Source of the DNA: Bacteroidales bacterium UBA5433
GTDB taxonomy: Bacteria; Bacteroidota; Bacteroidia; Bacteroidales; UBA932
Reading direction: 5' to 3'
DNA: 23,001 bases
Assembly (NCBI GenBank): GCA_002427525.1
Contig: DIRP01000003.1
Location: 1-23,001 of the forward strand
Shown here: piece after piece, positions 20,949-23,001 of the stretch
Layout: every line of letters starts with the position of its first letter
Numbering within the stretch: position 1 is the stretch's first letter
Translations under genes and position numbers: made by a program
The notes under the pieces: model-generated
Told to the model about the DNA's origin: nothing
The model's input: the letters and a program-made list of their open reading frames with translations, nothing else
Databases searched by the model: none

Positions 20949-22166
20949 ATGAAGGTAATAGCACGTAAACAATACTTAGAAACACTTAGTATTCTTAAAG
21001 ATAAAAATCTAATTAAAGTTGCCACAGGGGTCAGGCGTTGTGGCAAATCAACTTTAATGACACAATTTCAAGATTTGTTGCGAAAAGAAAACAGCAACGT
21101 GTCTATTTTGGCAATCAACATGGATATGCCCGATTTTAGGTTCTTAGCAGAAAAAAACTGGAAAGAGTTTTATAATTACATCATTAAGCATCTCAAAAAG
21201 AACGTAACCAATTATGTGTTTATAGACGAAGTGCAAAATGTTCCCGAATTTGAAAAACTATTGGAGGGCTTATACGTTCACCCAAACATAGATTTATATG
21301 TTACAGGCTCAAACGCATTTTTATTATCAAGTGAATTGGCAACTTTGCTTACAGGCAGAGCTTATGAAATAAATGTATTGCCTTTTTCTTTTGCTGAATA
21401 TTTAGAGTTCACCGGTAAAACTGCAAATCCCGATCGTGCTTTTGCTGAATATATGCATACTGGTGGTTTCCCCGAGGCTGTAAGACTTTCAGCTGAAGGA
21501 AATCATTATGCAAATGAGTATTTGCAAATGGTTTTTAAAAATATTTACGAGAACGATATCTCTAAGCGTTATACTATTTATGCCAGAGAATCCTATCTGG
21601 AAGTTGTAAATTTCCTAATAGATTCAGTTGGTTCAAGTGTTTCAGCAGGGAACATCGCCAAAGTTTTAACAGCAAACAAAAAGAAAATTGACAACAAAAC
21701 AGTATCAAAGTACATAAACACTTTGGTTGAGGCTTATTTGTTTTACAAAGTAAACCGCTATGACATTAAAGGCAAACAACATTTAACCACGCAAGAAAAA
21801 TACTATTTGGTAGATTTGGGTTTTCGTAACGCATTGCTTGGAAAAGAATTAGCAAGCGACGCCGGACATTTGCTAGAAAACATTATTTATCTTGAGCTGA
21901 AACGCAGAAATAACCAGGTTTGGATAGGAAAAACCAATAATCTGGAAGTTGATTTTGTTGTTCGCAATAACAAGGGCTTCACACAATACATACAAGTTGC
22001 GCAAACAGTACAAAACGCAGCGACTTTAAAACGTGAATTAGCATCCTTTAACAATATTGCAGACCATCATGAAAAACTTTTAATCACAATGGATTACGAA
22101 ACGGGTACCTATAACGGAATAAAAAAAATAAACGCAATAGATTGGCTAACAAAGATCGAAAAATAA
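20949..22166 (+). CDS. AAA+ ATPase with DUF4143-type C-terminal domain
   Basis: A 405-aa protein of the COG1373 type. The ATPase domain has Walker A GVRRCGKST (27-35), Walker B YVFIDEVQNV and sensor-like YVTGSNAFLLSSELATLLTG, then LPFSFAEYLEF and the conserved YMHTGGFPEAV. A winged-helix-like segment follows (SAGNIAKVLTANKKKIDNKT). The C-terminal part is a nuclease-fold domain: LLENIIYLELKRRNNQVWIG, then NLEVDFVVRNN and YIQVAQTV. The Asp of EVDF is present, but the usual ExK is IQVA, so cleavage is doubtful. Function in such proteins is unknown; they are often single accessory genes. The gene is visibly AT-richer than its neighbours (19 of 60 G+C at 21181-21240 against 33 of 60 at 3181-3240 in hutU), which suggests transfer. 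Confidence 0.9.
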   Translation: MKVIARKQYLETLSILKDKNLIKVATGVRRCGKSTLMTQFQDLLRKENSNVSILAINMDMPDFRFLAEKNWKEFYNYIIKHLKKNVTNYVFIDEVQNVPEFEKLLEGLYVHPNIDLYVTGSNAFLLSSELATLLTGRAYEINVLPFSFAEYLEFTGKTANPDRAFAEYMHTGGFPEAVRLSAEGNHYANEYLQMVFKNIYENDISKRYTIYARESYLEVVNFLIDSVGSSVSAGNIAKVLTANKKKIDNKTVSKYINTLVEAYLFYKVNRYDIKGKQHLTTQEKYYLVDLGFRNALLGKELASDAGHLLENIIYLELKRRNNQVWIGKTNNLEVDFVVRNNKGFTQYIQVAQTVQNAATLKRELASFNNIADHHEKLLITMDYETGTYNGIKKINAIDWLTKIEK

Positions 22167-22191
22167 GGGAAAACCATCACCCGCTCACCCG

Positions 22192-23001
22192 TTACCCGGG
22201 ATCCACATCTATCCTGTATCTGGCGGGGGCCAGAGGGGTGGTTTTGATGGTTGCGGCAAGGGTGTTTTTGATGGCTTGTGCTTTAGAGGTTTTGGGTAAG
22301 GTGCATTGCAGGCGATAGGCAAAGTGGAGGGAGTGCCATACGGTGGGTTCGAACGGGCCTTCTATACGTATGCCTGTTTGGGCTTTTAGAAGCCGGGAAT
22401 GCAGCAGGTTGGTTTTTTCTTTGGCTGTTGTTTTATTGTGGTGCCATACGGTAATATGCAACAGACGTGTATAAGGCGGGTAGCGGAACGTTTGTCTTTC
22501 TTGCAGTAAAGCGGAGAAAGCATTGTAGATGCTTCCTGTTTGCAGGTACTCGAAAATAGGATGTTGCACATTAGAAGTCTGGACACAAATAGTAGCAGAT
22601 GTGGGTTCAGTAACAGCGGTAGGTTGTGCGGCTGCCCAACAGAGCAGATCTGCCATCAGGTGGCAGGCTTGTTCTGTGGCGCGAAAGTTTTTGCCGGACA
22701 GAAAGACATCCATGCCTAAAAAACAGACGAGGCCGGTGTTTGGTTTCAGGTGGTGGTGTGTTTGGAAGGGGCGACACCATGTGACGTTTTCTTCCTGAGG
22801 TAACTCTTCCCACAAGGAGGGGTCGCCCTGGATTAGCAATACCTCCCTGCCTTCAGCTTTGCATTGGTCTATCTTTTCCCGGGTACGAAAATCTATAAGT
22901 TCGGTAGCAGAAACAGTCGGATAAGATAGGGACGTGTTGATAACGGTCACTTGTTGGGAAGAAAGGTCGGGGGTAGGAATGCCGGGTGTCGGAATGCCGG
23001 G
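22192..23001 (-). CDS. PriA-like primosomal protein, C-terminal part, degenerate (partial)
   Basis: An open frame of 269 residues entering from the right edge. The last third is PriA-like: ICVQTSNVQHPIFEYLQTGS, LLQERQTFRYPPYTRLLHIT, then IEGPFEPTV and the closing YRIDVDPG. Upstream, FRATEQACHLMADLLCWAAA sits where PriA has FRAxERxxQLxxQVAGRAGR, so helicase motif VI with its arginines is gone. No CxxC zinc pairs are seen, and the TQMxxKGxDF motif is not recognisable. The first residues in view are PGIPTPGIPTP, encoded by a 15-bp repeat. A GTG at 22950 could start a shorter product, but the frame stays open to the edge. It may be a diverged paralogue or a decaying priA; the rest is outside the window. 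It is convergent with the ATPase gene. Confidence 0.6.
   Translation of the reverse strand, partial: PGIPTPGIPTPDLSSQQVTVINTSLSYPTVSATELIDFRTREKIDQCKAEGREVLLIQGDPSLWEELPQEENVTWCRPFQTHHHLKPNTGLVCFLGMDVFLSGKNFRATEQACHLMADLLCWAAAQPTAVTEPTSATICVQTSNVQHPIFEYLQTGSIYNAFSALLQERQTFRYPPYTRLLHITVWHHNKTTAKEKTNLLHSRLLKAQTGIRIEGPFEPTVWHSLHFAYRLQCTLPKTSKAQAIKNTLAATIKTTPLAPARYRIDVDPG
22972..23001. repeat. 15-bp tandem repeat at the window edge
   Basis: Two copies of a 15-bp unit with core GGAATGCCGGG (at 22976 and 22991) encode PGIPT twice on the - strand in the PriA-like frame. It may continue beyond the window. Confidence 0.6.

Noticed and set aside
22340..22360. GGTTCGAA resembling a tRNA T-arm
   Set aside because: It lies inside the PriA-like frame; no acceptor or anticodon stems fit around it.

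Overview
The window looks like chromosome of a propionate-forming member of the Bacteroidales (phylum Bacteroidota). Four things support this. Several start sites carry TAnnTTTG boxes of the Bacteroidota sigma-factor type. Almost no gene has a Shine-Dalgarno sequence; rpsU and hpf are the exceptions. The runs rpsU-xer-hpf, hpt-adk-obg and parA-parB-DUF5683-lytic transglycosylase are familiar from that order. Finally, the methylmalonyl-CoA mutase is two-subunit and urocanase is of the long (~660 aa) type. I cannot name a genus.

Layout. 1-1142 (+): end of the F1-ATPase operon (atpA 3' end, atpG). 1186-2607 (-): rpsU, a 20-bp palindromic terminator on its stop codon, a Xer-type tyrosine recombinase and hpf, convergent with atpG. 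2681-8501 (+): a tight operon hutU-mutA-mutB, divergent from rpsU, combining histidine degradation with the succinyl-CoA/methylmalonyl-CoA interconversion of propionate metabolism. 12112-8490 (-): a five-gene operon hpt-adk-obg-PAP2 phosphatase-lipoate ligase whose last three junctions overlap by 22, 25 and 29 nt. 12130-14627 (+): purE and a secreted helix-hairpin-helix/probable beta-barrel protein. 15582-14611 (-): a diacylglycerol/sphingosine-kinase-like lipid kinase. 15672-20125 (+): parA, parB, a DUF5683 membrane protein and a three-LysM lytic transglycosylase, i.e. chromosome segregation linked with cell-wall turnover.

The accessory region is 20126-20948, about 820 bp without a credible gene. 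It holds a cluster of hairpins, then four tandem 130-bp repeats. Each repeat is bounded by complementary arms, so left and right arms alternate along the array and any left arm can pair with any right arm. A 13-bp palindromic core lies on each side of the array, the right one being the reverse complement of the left. Next comes a visibly AT-richer, probably acquired AAA+ ATPase with a DUF4143-type C-terminal domain (20949-22166), preceded by a perfect 13-bp inverted repeat that sits on its promoter like an operator. The window ends in a reverse-strand fragment of a PriA-like protein (22192-23001) that keeps the PriA C-terminal signature but lacks recognisable helicase motif VI and zinc-binding cysteines. 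The repeat array with its flanking palindromes and the degenerate PriA are the least explained parts. All assignments come from reading the sequence; no database search was run.
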